Source of the DNA: Mangrovitalea sediminis
GTDB lineage: Bacteria > Pseudomonadota > Gammaproteobacteria > Pseudomonadales > Oleiphilaceae
Assembly: GCF_002514725.1 (NCBI RefSeq)
Contig: NZ_NTLB01000001.1
Location: 992,001 to 1,056,000 of the forward strand
Direction of reading: 5' to 3'
DNA length: 64,000 bases
Part shown: positions 7,934 to 16,992 of the stretch, piece after piece
How positions within the stretch are numbered: position 1 is the stretch's first letter
Layout of the letters: every line of letters begins with the position of its first letter
Made by a program: the position numbers and the translations under genes
Notes under the pieces: model-generated
Database searches by the model: none
Told to the model about the DNA's origin: nothing
The model's input: the letters and a program-made list of their open reading frames with translations, nothing else

Positions 7934-8863
7934 ATGCACGATAAAGCGCGCTGGATCCCATCGTATTTCGTCAAGTTGCCCGACGGTCGTCATCTGGCCT
8001 ATACAGACTATGGCGACCCGGAAGGCTATCCATTGATCTTCTGTCACGGCGTGCCAGGGTGCCGCCTGGAAGGACGTTATTTCGACGAAATGGCCAAGGA
8101 GTGGGGTTTCCGGATCATAACGCCGGACCGACCGGGCATTGGCCTGTCCCAGCCGGATAAGGATCGCTCCCTGCTCAACGATGCCCGCGATATCGGCTGG
8201 CTTGCCGACGCCCTGGACATCCATCGTTTTGGTGTTTTCGGCTGGTCCAGCGGTGGGCCGGTTACCCTGGCGACAGCTTACAGCCACCCCTCGCGGGTCA
8301 CCTTTGTCGCCTCCCTGTCCGGTTACACCAATTTCGCCATCTTCCCGAAAGGCCGGGATATGCTGCTGCGGACCGGCTGGCCCCTTCCCAAACTTGCCCA
8401 GTGGAGCGGCTTGCTGTTCAAGGCCGTACTGGCGATTTTCGTCCTGTGCGCACGCCTGGTTCCGGGGTTCTACTATCAGGAAGTCCTCAAGGCCTGCGGC
8501 CAGCGGGACCGGGACATCCTCAGCCGGGCCGACCAGGAAAGCGAATTCCTGCGCGATCAGATCGAGGCCATGCGTTCAGGCATTGGTGAGCTCGCCCGCG
8601 AGCTGAACACCCAACATGGCGACTGGGGATTCCGCATGAGCGATATCCAGGTTCCGGTGGAACTGTTCCAGGGCGATGACGACCATTTCGTTCCTGTCGA
8701 ACTGGCCCGCCACCAGGCCGCCCGCCTTCCTCACTCCCGCCTGCATATCCGCCATGGCGACGGTCACATGTACCCCCTGGACCCGGAGTTCCAGGCCATG
8801 TTCTTCAGCCTCGCACGCCGCAGCCTGACCGAACGTCATCCGAAAGCCGTCGTCGCAGAGTGA
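7934..8863 (+). CDS. Alpha/beta hydrolase
   Basis: A 309-residue alpha/beta hydrolase: oxyanion region IFCHGVPGCRLE, ITPDRPGIGLSQP after strand 4, nucleophile elbow GWSSGGP (Ser about residue 105), acid region QGDDDHFVP, and catalytic His in IRHGDGHMYPLDPEF. The SSGG elbow and PDRPGIG loop are typical of cytosolic hydrolases distantly related to haloalkane dehalogenases and epoxide hydrolases. No signal peptide is visible. It lies 80 bases after the efflux permease and may be read from the same promoter through the intervening hairpin. The substrate is unknown. Confidence 0.85.
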   Translation: MHDKARWIPSYFVKLPDGRHLAYTDYGDPEGYPLIFCHGVPGCRLEGRYFDEMAKEWGFRIITPDRPGIGLSQPDKDRSLLNDARDIGWLADALDIHRFGVFGWSSGGPVTLATAYSHPSRVTFVASLSGYTNFAIFPKGRDMLLRTGWPLPKLAQWSGLLFKAVLAIFVLCARLVPGFYYQEVLKACGQRDRDILSRADQESEFLRDQIEAMRSGIGELARELNTQHGDWGFRMSDIQVPVELFQGDDDHFVPVELARHQAARLPHSRLHIRHGDGHMYPLDPEFQAMFFSLARRSLTERHPKAVVAE

Positions 8864-8899
8864 CCCTATCTGCATAGCCATGATGCATCCGCCGATGGC

Positions 8900-9289
8900 T
8901 TAGGAGGGCATCGCCTGATTCGCCCTCCCCGAGGCAAAGGACCATTCATCAGCCTCCGTCGTATTGATCACGACCATCACATCTTCCGGTCGCACACCCG
9001 GCGCCTCCGCCAGCAACGCCACCAGGCGCTGGTAGAAGGCTGCCCGGGTCCGGGCATCCCGTTTACGACCCGCCGTTACCGCAAACAGGATAAAGTCATC
9101 GCTGCGCGGTCCACCCAGATAGTGGCGGTCGAACACCAGCTCTTCCGGGGCCAGTTGGTGAATCACCTGAAAGCGGTCGTCCGGAGGAACGTCGAACGCT
9201 TCCACCAGCGCTCGATGCAGGCTGTCAGAGACAGCGTTGAGGTAGGTGGGGGATTTGCCGCTACACAGCGAAATGCGGGTAAAAGGCAT
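8900..9289 (-). CDS. Tautomerase family protein
   Basis: A 129-residue protein starting MPFTRISLCSG, so Pro2 would become the N-terminal catalytic proline after Met removal, as in 4-oxalocrotonate tautomerase/MIF superfamily enzymes. FYQRLVALLAEAPGVRPEDVMVVI matches the second beta-alpha-beta unit of the Tautomerase_2 family. AGGAGGT lies 9 bases before the ATG. It follows the carboxymuconolactone-decarboxylase-like gene by about 50 bases on the same strand, and both are divergent from a LysR gene, suggesting a small catabolic or detoxification unit. The substrate is unknown. Confidence 0.85.
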   Translation of the reverse strand: MPFTRISLCSGKSPTYLNAVSDSLHRALVEAFDVPPDDRFQVIHQLAPEELVFDRHYLGGPRSDDFILFAVTAGRKRDARTRAAFYQRLVALLAEAPGVRPEDVMVVINTTEADEWSFASGRANQAMPS

Positions 9290-9341
9290 CTGGATTTACC
9301 TCCTATCGAGTCATGCCCGTTGACCGGACAAACCGGTATCT

Positions 9342-9662
9342 TCAGACCGGGTCTGGAATCTCGTTCAGCAACGCCAGCGCTGAAACCGCATTGGGCCAGC
9401 CTGCGTAGAACGCCAGGTGGGTCATGACCTCCGCCACTGCTTCACGGGACAGACCGTTTTCCAGGGCCAGTTTCAGGTGATAAGGCAACTGCTCCAGGCG
9501 ATACAGCGAGACCAGGGCGGCCACCGTGATCAGGCTCCGCTCCCGCTTCGATAACTGGGCCCGCTCCCAGATATCCCCGAACAACACCTCGTTCGTCAGC
9601 GCCGCCAGCTTGGGGGCCTGATTCATCATGGCTTGTCGAATCGTCTCGGTTCTATCGTTCAT
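9342..9662 (-). CDS. Carboxymuconolactone decarboxylase family protein
   Basis: A 106-residue, all-helical protein with the family core ERAQLSKRERSLITVAALV, the segment LPYHLKLALENGLSREAVAEV and the final FYAGWPNAVSALAL. The AhpD-type CxxC pair is absent, so it belongs with the gamma-carboxymuconolactone decarboxylase group more than with peroxidase partners. It is the first gene of a two-gene leftward unit with the tautomerase and is divergent from a LysR regulator 141 bases away, which probably controls the pair. Confidence 0.87.
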   Translation of the reverse strand: MNDRTETIRQAMMNQAPKLAALTNEVLFGDIWERAQLSKRERSLITVAALVSLYRLEQLPYHLKLALENGLSREAVAEVMTHLAFYAGWPNAVSALALLNEIPDPV

Positions 9663-9770
9663 TCGTCACGCTCCGTTTAGCTTCGTTCACCGTTTCGGTC
9701 TCGGTTTCAGAAGACGTTTCTGTTTTGACAGGAGCACGATAACCTGACAGATTAATCCCGAATATCAGAA

Positions 9771-9798
9771 AGAATTTAACCAATAATCCCAAAATTCT
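9771..9798. promoter_or_regulatory. Candidate LysR operator (inverted repeat)
   Basis: AGAATTT (9771-9777) and AAATTCT (9792-9798) are perfect inverted arms 14 bases apart. They sit directly before the ATG of the LysR gene in the divergent gap, as expected for an autoregulatory LysR site. The spacing is longer than the common T-N11-A box. Confidence 0.35.
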
Positions 9799-9803
9799 GG
9801 ACT

Positions 9804-10688
9804 ATGGCGACAAACCGGCTGACCTTCGATCTCGATGTGCTGCGCAGCTTCGTGCTGGGGCTGGAACTCGGCAGTTTTGCCTGCGCCGCCGACCGCATCG
9901 GCCGCTCCACCTCGGCCGTGAGTGCCCAGCTCAAGAAACTCGAAGAACAGGTTGGCGAACCCCTCGTGCGCAAGGCCGGTCGCGGCCTGCAACCCACGCC
10001 GGCCGGCGAAATCATGCTGAGCTACGCCCGCCGCCTGCTGGCCCTCAATGACGAAGCAGCCAGTGCGGTCCGCGGCGCCGATTTGAGTGGCGGGGTACGC
10101 ATCGGTATTCAGGAGGATTTCGGCGAAAGCATACTGCCGCAGGTGCTGGGCCTGTTTACGCGGGCCCATCCGCGGGTCGAAGTCCGGGCCCGTATCGCAC
10201 GCAACGCGGAGCTCATCGAGGGTATCCGTTCAGGCGAACTGGATCTGGCCCTGGCCTGGGACGGCGGACAGCAATTACCCCACAGCGCGTCTTTAGGGCA
10301 CTGGCCACTTTGCTGGATCGGCACCGAGCGTAGTGAAGAGGAAAAAACCCCTGGGAATCCCCTGCCACTGGCCCTGTTCGAAGCGCCCTGCCTGATGCGC
10401 AGCATCGCGCTGACAGCGCTCGACAACGCCAACCGTCCCTGGCGCATCGCCTTCAGCAGCCCCAGCTTGAGCGGTATATGGGCGGCAGTCGGCGCCGACC
10501 TCGGTGTCACGGTTCGTATTCGCGCCACCGTACCCGGGCACCTGCGGGTGCTGGAGCATCTGCCGCCCCTTCCTCCTATCGAGTTGAGGCTGCACCAATC
10601 CGATGCCGAACCTGCCGATGCAGTCAGGCGGCTCGCGGCGATCCTGCAACAAAGCCTGCATGAACTGGCGCAGAACGCCGGCGCTTAA
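9804..10688 (+). CDS. LysR-type transcriptional regulator
   Basis: A 294-residue LysR protein. The N-terminal winged helix (about residues 8-66) reads LDVLRSFVLGLELGSFACAA, then GRSTSAVSAQLKKLEEQVG and LVRKAGRGLQPTPAGE. The C-terminal effector domain contains GIQEDFGESILPQVLGLF and EGIRSGELDLALAW. This resembles the branch of LysR regulators often beside carboxymuconolactone-decarboxylase-like genes. It is divergent from that gene and probably activates it. No clear Shine-Dalgarno precedes the ATG. Confidence 0.88.
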   Translation: MATNRLTFDLDVLRSFVLGLELGSFACAADRIGRSTSAVSAQLKKLEEQVGEPLVRKAGRGLQPTPAGEIMLSYARRLLALNDEAASAVRGADLSGGVRIGIQEDFGESILPQVLGLFTRAHPRVEVRARIARNAELIEGIRSGELDLALAWDGGQQLPHSASLGHWPLCWIGTERSEEEKTPGNPLPLALFEAPCLMRSIALTALDNANRPWRIAFSSPSLSGIWAAVGADLGVTVRIRATVPGHLRVLEHLPPLPPIELRLHQSDAEPADAVRRLAAILQQSLHELAQNAGA

Positions 10689-10762
10689 CAGGTTACCCGT
10701 CACACAACCTGTGCTAGCCTCGTGCATGAATGGCTTAAGACATCATGACGAGGAAGCTCCAC

Positions 10763-11437
10763 ATGAAACGGATAGTTCCGCTCCTGCTGGCACTCAGCCT
10801 GCCCTCAATGGCCCTGGCCGACCTGGAGGCGACCTACAAGGTCGGAGGCAACCAGTCGACGATGACGGTCGATTATCAGGATGCCCATCACCTGCGCATG
10901 TCGACACCCGGCAGCGCCTATATGCTGGTCACTGGCGACAAGATCTACACCGTGGTCAACCGTAATGGCCAACTGATGGCCATGGACGTCCAGAAAATGG
11001 GCGAAATGATGGAGAAATACCGCAAGCAGACCCATCAGGCCCAGCCGAAGGCAAAACCGATGTCGTTTTCCCTGAAGAACACCGGCCGTACCGAGAAAGT
11101 TGCGGGCTACAGCGGTAAGGTGCATACCATGGAAGTCAACGGCAAAACCGTCACGGTCGTCCTCACCGACGACAAGGATGTTGCCCGGCTGACCGAAGGT
11201 TTCATGGGCGCGATGCTGAAGATGGGTCAGTCACTGAGCGACGACCAGACGATGGACCCCAAGAAAATCCTGGGGGAAATCAGGAAAACCGGCTACGGCG
11301 GCCTGCTCAAGCAAGGCAACGACTTCGTGCTGATGTCCCTGCATAAGGTCGACAAGCCCGACAGTTTCTATACCCTGCCCAAAAATGCGCACGTCGTGGA
11401 TATACCGACCACCCCGCCGGGTGCCGGCACGCAATAA
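10763..11437 (+). CDS. Secreted protein of unknown function (DUF4412-like)
   Basis: A 224-residue exported protein with a clear signal peptide (MKRIVPLLLALSLPSMALA, cleavage after ALA). The mature part is beta-rich and hydrophilic: DLEATYKVGGNQSTMTVDYQ, YMLVTGDKIYTVV and an AGYSGKVHTMEVNGK segment. That layout (substrate-free beta strands, a Met-rich linker, then a second domain) resembles periplasmic DUF4412-type proteins, but the link is tentative. ATG at 10763 has AGGA 8 bases upstream. It stands alone between a LysR gene and a convergent LysR gene. Confidence 0.65.
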   Translation: MKRIVPLLLALSLPSMALADLEATYKVGGNQSTMTVDYQDAHHLRMSTPGSAYMLVTGDKIYTVVNRNGQLMAMDVQKMGEMMEKYRKQTHQAQPKAKPMSFSLKNTGRTEKVAGYSGKVHTMEVNGKTVTVVLTDDKDVARLTEGFMGAMLKMGQSLSDDQTMDPKKILGEIRKTGYGGLLKQGNDFVLMSLHKVDKPDSFYTLPKNAHVVDIPTTPPGAGTQ

Positions 11438-11457
11438 ACGGACACGCCGGAACGCCG

Positions 11458-12426
11458 TCAATGCGCTCCGGCCACCCTTTTCTGTTGTTCACGCATCTGC
11501 TGCGCCTGCATCGCCAGTTTTTTCCCCGGCTCGCAGGTCACGGAAAACAGGTCGGTCACCCATTCGATAAAGGCCTGTACCCGCGCCGAGAGATGGCGGC
11601 GCTGCGGATAGACCAGCCACAGCGGCGAGCCGACGAACACCGTCTCCGTCATCACGATTTCCAGTAATCCCTGCGCCAGCATCCGCGCCGCGAAACAGTG
11701 CGGCGCATGAATGATGCCCAGTCCTGCCACCGCGGCCTGAATCACCGATTCGCTGTCATTGATCAGCATGTGGGCCTGGATATCCAGCGCCACCCTGCCG
11801 TCCGGCGTGTCGAACTGCCACTGGGAAGGGCGGCCGGTCGCCGGGTCGACATAATTGATACAGCGGTGATCGATGAGGTCATCGATCTTCGAAGGCGTTC
11901 CGAACCGCTTCAGATAGGCCGGAGAGGCGCACAGCACATTGTTGAAATAACCGATCTTGCGCGCGATGAGATTGGAATCCTCCAGCTCGCCAATACGAAT
12001 GGCGCAGTCAAAACGTTCCTCGTTCAGGTCGAAGGCGTAATCCCGCAGGGACAGCTCCAGGCGAATATCGGGATAGCGGACTTCGAAGTCCGCCAGATTG
12101 GGAATCAGCGCCGTGCGCCCGATAGAGGTCGGCGCCGCGATACGCAAGGTGCCCGAGGGTTTGCGGCGCGCCCGGCTGAGGGATTCCGTCGCTTCCGTGA
12201 GGTCCGCCAGGATGTCCTTGCAGCGGGCGTAAAACAGCGCACCTTCGTCCGTCATTTTCAACTGCCGCGTGGTGCGGAAGAACAGCCGGGTATCCAGTTG
12301 CTCCTCCAGCCGGGAGATCGCCCGGCTGACACCGGAAGGCGTCATATCCAGCTGTCGCGCCGCCGCGGAGAAGCTCTTGGCCTCCACCACACGGACAAAA
12401 GTGGAAATGCTGGACAGGTCTTCCAT
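11458..12426 (-). CDS. LysR-type regulator divergent from the RND pump
   Basis: A 322-residue LysR protein of the CrgA-like branch: DLSSISTFVRVVEAKSFSAA, MTPSGVSRAISRLEEQLDTR and FFRTTRQLKMTDEG form the helix-turn-helix region, and TLRIAAPTSIGRTALIPNLADF begins the effector domain. ATG at 12426 is preceded by GGAG 7 bases upstream. It is transcribed away from the adaptor gene of an RND pump, 153 bases apart, and is the obvious candidate for controlling it, as MexT does for MexEF-OprN (analogy only). Confidence 0.88.
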   Translation of the reverse strand: MEDLSSISTFVRVVEAKSFSAAARQLDMTPSGVSRAISRLEEQLDTRLFFRTTRQLKMTDEGALFYARCKDILADLTEATESLSRARRKPSGTLRIAAPTSIGRTALIPNLADFEVRYPDIRLELSLRDYAFDLNEERFDCAIRIGELEDSNLIARKIGYFNNVLCASPAYLKRFGTPSKIDDLIDHRCINYVDPATGRPSQWQFDTPDGRVALDIQAHMLINDSESVIQAAVAGLGIIHAPHCFAARMLAQGLLEIVMTETVFVGSPLWLVYPQRRHLSARVQAFIEWVTDLFSVTCEPGKKLAMQAQQMREQQKRVAGAH

Positions 12427-12579
12427 AGGGGCTCCGGAAATCACTTGTGACTGAAACTCAAAGGGGCATTGATTATAACCCCGTTTTTAGAATGGCAAGC
12501 AACCCATATGTTCCGCAATTGCAACTGTTAGCCTCCGCCGACGGCTGCACTTCATTGAAAAGCGGAAACGGAATAAGTC

Positions 12580-13800
12580 ATGAAGAAAAAAGCGCTGATC
12601 ACCGTCGCCCTCGTGGCGGCTATAGCGGTCGCTGTCCTCTCCCTGGACGGTCCCGCCGCTTCCAAGCCTCAGGCCGGTAAACATCCTTACCAGCCCGAGG
12701 TCACCGTCGCTCCGGTCATAAGCCGGAACATAGACGATATCGCCGTATTCACCGGCAAACTGCAGGCCGTCAATACCATCGACCTGCGCCCGCGTGTCAG
12801 CGGCTATGTCGAAACCGCCCACTTCAAGGAAGGCTCCCTGGTCCACAAGGGCGATGTCCTGTACCAAATCGATGCCAGGCCCTACCAGGCCGACGTCGAC
12901 CGGCTCAACGCCAACCTGGCGCAGGCCAGGGCCCAATTGAAACTGGCCAGGGAGAATGCGGCCCGGGGGCAGCGCCTGCTGGCACGGCATGCCCTGTCTA
13001 AAGAAGAGGCGGACAGCATGACGACCGCCGCCGCCACCGCCCAGGCCCAGGTCGACTCGACCCGTGCAGCCCTGGAATCCGCCCGCCTTAACCTCAGCTT
13101 CACCCAGGTAAGGGCACCGATCACCGGCCGCATCAGCAGCGCCCTGGTCACGCCGGGCAACCTGGTCACCAGCAGCAGCATCCTGACCCGTATCGTCACC
13201 GTCGATCCCATCTATGCGGATTTCGATGTCGACGAACAACACTATCTGGAGCTGGCCCGCCAGCAGCGTCAGGGCCACCCCCTCAGTCAGGTGGAAATCG
13301 GCCTGGCGGATGAATCCGGCTTCCCGCACAAGGGGCGTATCGACTTCGTCGACAATGCCTTGCAAAGCCGTTCCGGCACCATGCGCATGCGCGCAGTCCT
13401 GAGCAACAGCGAGGGTCTCTACACGCCCGGGCTCTATGTCCGAGTGCGCCTGCACAGCGGCGCGCGGCGTCCGCGCATCCTGATCGACGATCGCGCCGTC
13501 GGCACCGATCTCAGCAATCGTTTCGTCTACGCCGTGAACGACCAGAACGCCGTCGTCTACAAGCGTGTCGATATCGGCCCGCTGTATGACGGATTGCGTG
13601 TCATCGAGAAAGGCCTGTCGCCCGGCGACCGCATCATCATCAACGGATTGCAGCGCGTTCAGCCCGGCGTCCACGTCCAGGCGGTGATGTCCTCCATGCA
13701 GGCCAACCTCTCGTCACACAATCGCGCTCTGCTCGCCGCATCCGACACCGCCGGACCCACGACGCTCGCCGATGCCAGCGCCCAGAAAGCACAACACTGA
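12580..13800 (+). CDS. RND efflux pump periplasmic adaptor (AcrA/MexE type)
   Basis: A 406-residue membrane fusion protein with an N-terminal export/anchor segment (ITVALVAAIAVAVLSL). Conserved pieces in order: DLRPRVSGYVETAHFKEG (lipoyl half), a Gln/Ala-rich hairpin with ARGQRLLARHALSKEEAD, FTQVRAPITGRISSALVTPG (second lipoyl half), and a beta-barrel part with YTPGLYVRVRLH. It bridges the RND transporter and the outer-membrane channel encoded next, with 8 bases to the transporter gene. The motif pattern is closest to MexE-like adaptors. Confidence 0.9.
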   Translation: MKKKALITVALVAAIAVAVLSLDGPAASKPQAGKHPYQPEVTVAPVISRNIDDIAVFTGKLQAVNTIDLRPRVSGYVETAHFKEGSLVHKGDVLYQIDARPYQADVDRLNANLAQARAQLKLARENAARGQRLLARHALSKEEADSMTTAAATAQAQVDSTRAALESARLNLSFTQVRAPITGRISSALVTPGNLVTSSSILTRIVTVDPIYADFDVDEQHYLELARQQRQGHPLSQVEIGLADESGFPHKGRIDFVDNALQSRSGTMRMRAVLSNSEGLYTPGLYVRVRLHSGARRPRILIDDRAVGTDLSNRFVYAVNDQNAVVYKRVDIGPLYDGLRVIEKGLSPGDRIIINGLQRVQPGVHVQAVMSSMQANLSSHNRALLAASDTAGPTTLADASAQKAQH

Positions 13801-13808
13801 GGCCGCTC

Positions 13809-16800
13809 ATGAAAAATATTGCCCAGTATTTCGTCAATCGGCCGATCTTCGCCGGGGTGATCTCGCTGCTGATCGTCATCGCCGGCGCCATCGCCCTGCC
13901 GTTGCTGCCGATCAGCGAATACCCCCAGGTGGTACCGCCGACGGTGGTGGTGCACGCCAGCTATCCGGGCGCCAGCCCTGAAACCATCGCCCAGACAGTG
14001 GCGACACCGCTGGAAACGGCGATCAATGGCGTCCAGGGCATGCTGTATACCTCGTCCCAATCGACCAGCGATGGCCAGATGACGCTGACCGTGACCTTCG
14101 CGCTCGGTACCGATCTGGACAACGCCCAGGTGCAGGTGCAGAACCGCGTGGCCCAGGTCCTGCCGAAACTGCCGCAGGAAGTGCAGCGGCTCGGCGTCAC
14201 CACCCAGAAATCCTCGCCGGACCTGGCGATGGTGGTGCACCTGGTGTCACCGGACAAACGCTACAACATGCTCTACCTGTCCAATTTCGCCCGGCTGCGC
14301 GTGCAGGATCAGCTGCTGCGCCTGAAGGGTGTCGGTAACGTGCAGGTTTTCGGCGCTGGCCAGTACAGCATGCGGGTCTGGCTTAATCCCCGGAAACTCG
14401 CGGAACGCGGCCTGAGCACCGGTGATGTGGTCAAGGCGATCCAGGAACAAAACGTCGAAGTGGCGGCCGGTAAACTGAATGCACCGCCCGCCCCCAGCGA
14501 CGCCAGCTTCCAGCTCAACATCAATACCCGTGGACGCCTGGTGACCGCCGCGGACTTCCGCCACATCATCCTGCGCACCGATCCGGACGGCGCCGTCGTC
14601 CACCTCGGGGATGTCGCCCGTGTCTCGTTGGGGGCCGACCAGTACGCCCTGCGCAGCCTGCTGGACAACCAGCCGGCCGCCGCCATGGGGATCTTCGCCC
14701 GCCCCGGCTCCAACGCGTTGCAGATCTCCCAGGAAGTCCGCGCCACCATGAAGCAACTGCAGAAGCAGTTCCCTCAGGGCGTCGAATATCGCATCGTCTA
14801 CGACCCGACCGTGTTCGTGCGCGGCTCGATCAAGGCCGTGGTGCATACGCTGTTCGAAGCGATCGGGCTCGTCGTGCTGGTCGTGATCCTGTTCCTGCAG
14901 ACCTGGCGGGCGTCGATCATTCCCCTGGTCGCCGTGCCGGTATCGCTGATCGGCACCTTCGCCGTCATGTACGTGTCGGGCTTCAGCCTCAACGCCCTGT
15001 CCCTGTTCGGGCTGGTGCTGGCGATAGGCATCGTGGTGGACGACTCCATCGTGGTGGTGGAGAACGTGGAGCGCAATATCGGCCTCGGTCTGGCACCCAA
15101 GGACGCCACGCGACAGGCCATGCGAGAGGTCACGGGCCCCATCATCGCCACCGCCCTGGTGCTCTGCGCGGTTTTCGTGCCGACCGCCTTCATCACCGGC
15201 CTGACCGGCCAGTTCTATCGTCAGTTCGCCCTGACCATCGCCATCTCCACGGTGATCTCGGCGTTCAACTCCCTGACCCTGAGCCCGGCGCTGGCGTCGA
15301 TTCTGCTGAAATCCCACGACGCACCCAAGGACCGGCTGGCCCGCATCATGGACAGCCTGCTCGGCTGGTTCTTCCGGCCGTTCAACTATCTGTTCGAGCG
15401 CGGTTCGCAGCGCTACGTCGGCGGAGTGCGCCGCATCCTGCGCCGTTCGACCGTTGCCCTGGTGCTCTATGCCGGTCTCATCGGCCTGACCTATATGGGC
15501 TTCTCCAAGGTGCCGACGGGGTTCGTGCCGCAGCAGGACAAGCAGTACCTGGTGGCCTTCACCCAACTGCCGGACGCAGCCTCGCTGGATCGCACCACGG
15601 CGGTGATCAAGCAGATGTCGGCCATCGCCCTGAAGCAGCCCGGCGTGCAGAGTTCGGTGGCCTTCCCGGGACTGTCGATCAACGGCTTCACCAATGCCTC
15701 GAATGCGGGCATCGTCTTCGTGACGCTGAAACCGTTCGACCAGCGGCGTGATCCCTCACTGTCCGCCGGTGCCATCGCCCAGGCCCTGAACGCCAAGTTC
15801 AGCGCCATCCAGGACGGCTACATTGCGGTCTTCCCGCCGCCTCCCGTGATGGGCCTCGGCACCATCGGCGGCTTCCGGATGCAGGTCGAGGATCGTGGCA
15901 GCGTCGGTTTCGACACCCTCTACAAGGAGACGCAGAAACTCATCGGCGCCGCCTACAAGACACCGGGGCTGGCCGGACTCTTCTCCAGTTTCCGGGTCAG
16001 CGTGCCGCAGGTCGATGTCGATGTGGACCGGGAGAAAGCCAAGGCCGAGGGCATCGATCTGGGTGATGCCTACCAGACCATGCAGGCCTATCTGGGCTCC
16101 CTGTACGTCAACGACTTCAACCGCTTCGGGCGCACCTATCCCGTCAACCTGTCGGCAGAGCCCCGGTTCCGCCGCGACCTGGCGGATATCGGCATGCTCA
16201 AGACGCGGAATGCGGATGGCAACCTGGTGCCCCTCGGCTCCTTCGTCAAAGTCCACGAGGGCGCCGGCCCCGACCGGGTAATGCATTACAACGGCTACCC
16301 AACCTCGGAAATCAACGGCGGACCGGCACCGGGCTTCAGTTCGGGACAGGCACAAGCCCTGATGGAAAAACTGGCGAAACAGGTCCTGCCCAGCAACATG
16401 AGTTACGAGTGGACCGACCTGACCTATCAGCAGATCCTGGCCGGCAACACCGCGCAACTGGTATTCCCGCTCTGCGTGGTGCTCGCCTTCCTCATGCTGG
16501 CAGCGCTCTATGAAAGCTGGTCGCTGCCGCTGGCGGTCATCCTCATCGTTCCCATGGGATTGCTCTCGGCCATTGCCGGTGTCTGGCTGAGCCACGGCGA
16601 CAACAACATCTTCACCCAGATCGGCTTCATCGTGCTGGTCGGACTGGCCTGTAAGAACGCCATCCTGATCGTCGAGTTCGCCAAAGACCGCCAGCGGGAG
16701 GGTATGGACCGGCTTTCGGCCGTGCTGGAAGCCGCCCGCCTGCGTCTGCGGCCGATCCTGATGACGTCCATCGCCTTCATCATGGGCGTGGTGCCGCTGG

Positions 16801-16991
16801 TGTATTCCCACGGCGCCGGGGCGGAGATGCGCCATGCCATGGGCGTTGCGGTATTCGCCGGCATGATCGGCGTCACCGCCTTCGGTCTGATCTTTACGCC
16901 GGTGTTCTATCTGGTGATTCGCGGTCTGGTCGAACGTTATCAGGCCCGCAAGCGCCAGGCACCGCTGCTGACAACGGCAGAGGAACTTTGA
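13809..16991 (+). CDS. RND efflux transporter (HAE1 family, MexF-like)
   Basis: A 1060-residue inner-membrane RND pump of normal family length. Recognisable pieces: FFVNRPIFA-type N-terminus (YFVNRPIFAGVISLLIVIAG), porter domain LETAINGVQGMLYTSS, LSTGDVVKAIQEQNVEVAAG, the helix-4 proton relay GIVVDDSIVVVENVERN with paired Asp, and the second-half LIVPMGLLSAIAGV. ILRTDPDGAVVHLGDVARV is MexF-like. It extrudes drugs in exchange for protons via the adaptor before it and the channel after it. GAGG precedes its ATG. Confidence 0.93.
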   Translation: MKNIAQYFVNRPIFAGVISLLIVIAGAIALPLLPISEYPQVVPPTVVVHASYPGASPETIAQTVATPLETAINGVQGMLYTSSQSTSDGQMTLTVTFALGTDLDNAQVQVQNRVAQVLPKLPQEVQRLGVTTQKSSPDLAMVVHLVSPDKRYNMLYLSNFARLRVQDQLLRLKGVGNVQVFGAGQYSMRVWLNPRKLAERGLSTGDVVKAIQEQNVEVAAGKLNAPPAPSDASFQLNINTRGRLVTAADFRHIILRTDPDGAVVHLGDVARVSLGADQYALRSLLDNQPAAAMGIFARPGSNALQISQEVRATMKQLQKQFPQGVEYRIVYDPTVFVRGSIKAVVHTLFEAIGLVVLVVILFLQTWRASIIPLVAVPVSLIGTFAVMYVSGFSLNALSLFGLVLAIGIVVDDSIVVVENVERNIGLGLAPKDATRQAMREVTGPIIATALVLCAVFVPTAFITGLTGQFYRQFALTIAISTVISAFNSLTLSPALASILLKSHDAPKDRLARIMDSLLGWFFRPFNYLFERGSQRYVGGVRRILRRSTVALVLYAGLIGLTYMGFSKVPTGFVPQQDKQYLVAFTQLPDAASLDRTTAVIKQMSAIALKQPGVQSSVAFPGLSINGFTNASNAGIVFVTLKPFDQRRDPSLSAGAIAQALNAKFSAIQDGYIAVFPPPPVMGLGTIGGFRMQVEDRGSVGFDTLYKETQKLIGAAYKTPGLAGLFSSFRVSVPQVDVDVDREKAKAEGIDLGDAYQTMQAYLGSLYVNDFNRFGRTYPVNLSAEPRFRRDLADIGMLKTRNADGNLVPLGSFVKVHEGAGPDRVMHYNGYPTSEINGGPAPGFSSGQAQALMEKLAKQVLPSNMSYEWTDLTYQQILAGNTAQLVFPLCVVLAFLMLAALYESWSLPLAVILIVPMGLLSAIAGVWLSHGDNNIFTQIGFIVLVGLACKNAILIVEFAKDRQREGMDRLSAVLEAARLRLRPILMTSIAFIMGVVPLVYSHGAGAEMRHAMGVAVFAGMIGVTAFGLIFTPVFYLVIRGLVERYQARKRQAPLLTTAEEL

Positions 16992-16992
16992 A